64,000 nucleotides of DNA, taken from NCBI GenBank assembly GCA_011033025.1, contig WFMF01000019.1, forward strand, positions 558,001 to 622,000. Direction: 5' to 3'. The stretch is not shown here. This DNA comes from Beroe forskalii. Lineage: Eukaryota > Ctenophora > Nuda > Beroida > Beroidae. Position 1 is the first letter of the stretch. The text below holds more notes on this DNA, generated by a model. That model saw only the letters and a program-made list of their open reading frames with translations. It made no database searches and was not told the origin of the DNA.

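Overview
The window is animal nuclear DNA. It has GT-AG introns (one GC-AG), tRNA-derived SINEs, many short inverted-repeat transposons, and most of one long, intron-rich gene for attractin, a metazoan-specific receptor-like protein. A 2'-5' oligoadenylate synthetase (OAS) family gene and a P2X7-type 'ballast' pseudogene suggest an invertebrate outside the insect/nematode groups that lost OAS. A sponge or another marine invertebrate would fit, but I cannot name the species from sequence.

Layout. Positions 1-5492 are intergenic: decayed LINE, SINE and retroelement pieces, a fold-back element, a 21-bp tandem array, and a decayed duplicate of one attractin intron/exon junction. From 5493 to the right edge runs the attractin homologue on the + strand. 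I could place 23 exons whose splice phases all agree: signal peptide and EGF (exon 1), CUB (2-4), EGFs (5), kelch propeller (6-12), cysteine-rich PSI-type segments (13-19), laminin-type EGFs (20-22) and the start of the following beta-rich region (23). The transmembrane and cytoplasmic end lies beyond the window. The C-type lectin domain of vertebrate attractin is absent from the position where it should be.

Nested in the 9.3-kb intron 12, on the same strand, is an intact single-exon gene of 991 codons (21911-24886). It joins N-terminal MATH (TRAF-like) domains to a complete C-terminal OAS nucleotidyltransferase with its catalytic aspartates. I know of no described MATH-OAS fusion. It is the best candidate here for an undescribed innate-immune second-messenger enzyme.

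The second striking property is in the attractin introns. At about nine of 22 introns a minisatellite has grown from the splice junction itself, so each unit contains the exon edge plus the donor (exons 8, 10, 11, 14, 17, 19) or the acceptor (exons 5, 15, 23). At exon 11 the 45-bp unit keeps the reading frame, so each of about ten successive donors would add 15 residues.

From about 35.2 kb on, the assembly is complicated. The block 'exon-19 donor array, exon 20, 21, 22, 23' occurs twice (A: 35.2-40.7 kb; B: 42.4-64.0 kb) around a 100-N gap, and a noisy inverted copy of the exon-23 region lies at about 60.1-62.1 kb. This may be a real tandem duplication, but unmerged haplotypes and a fold-back read artefact are at least as likely.
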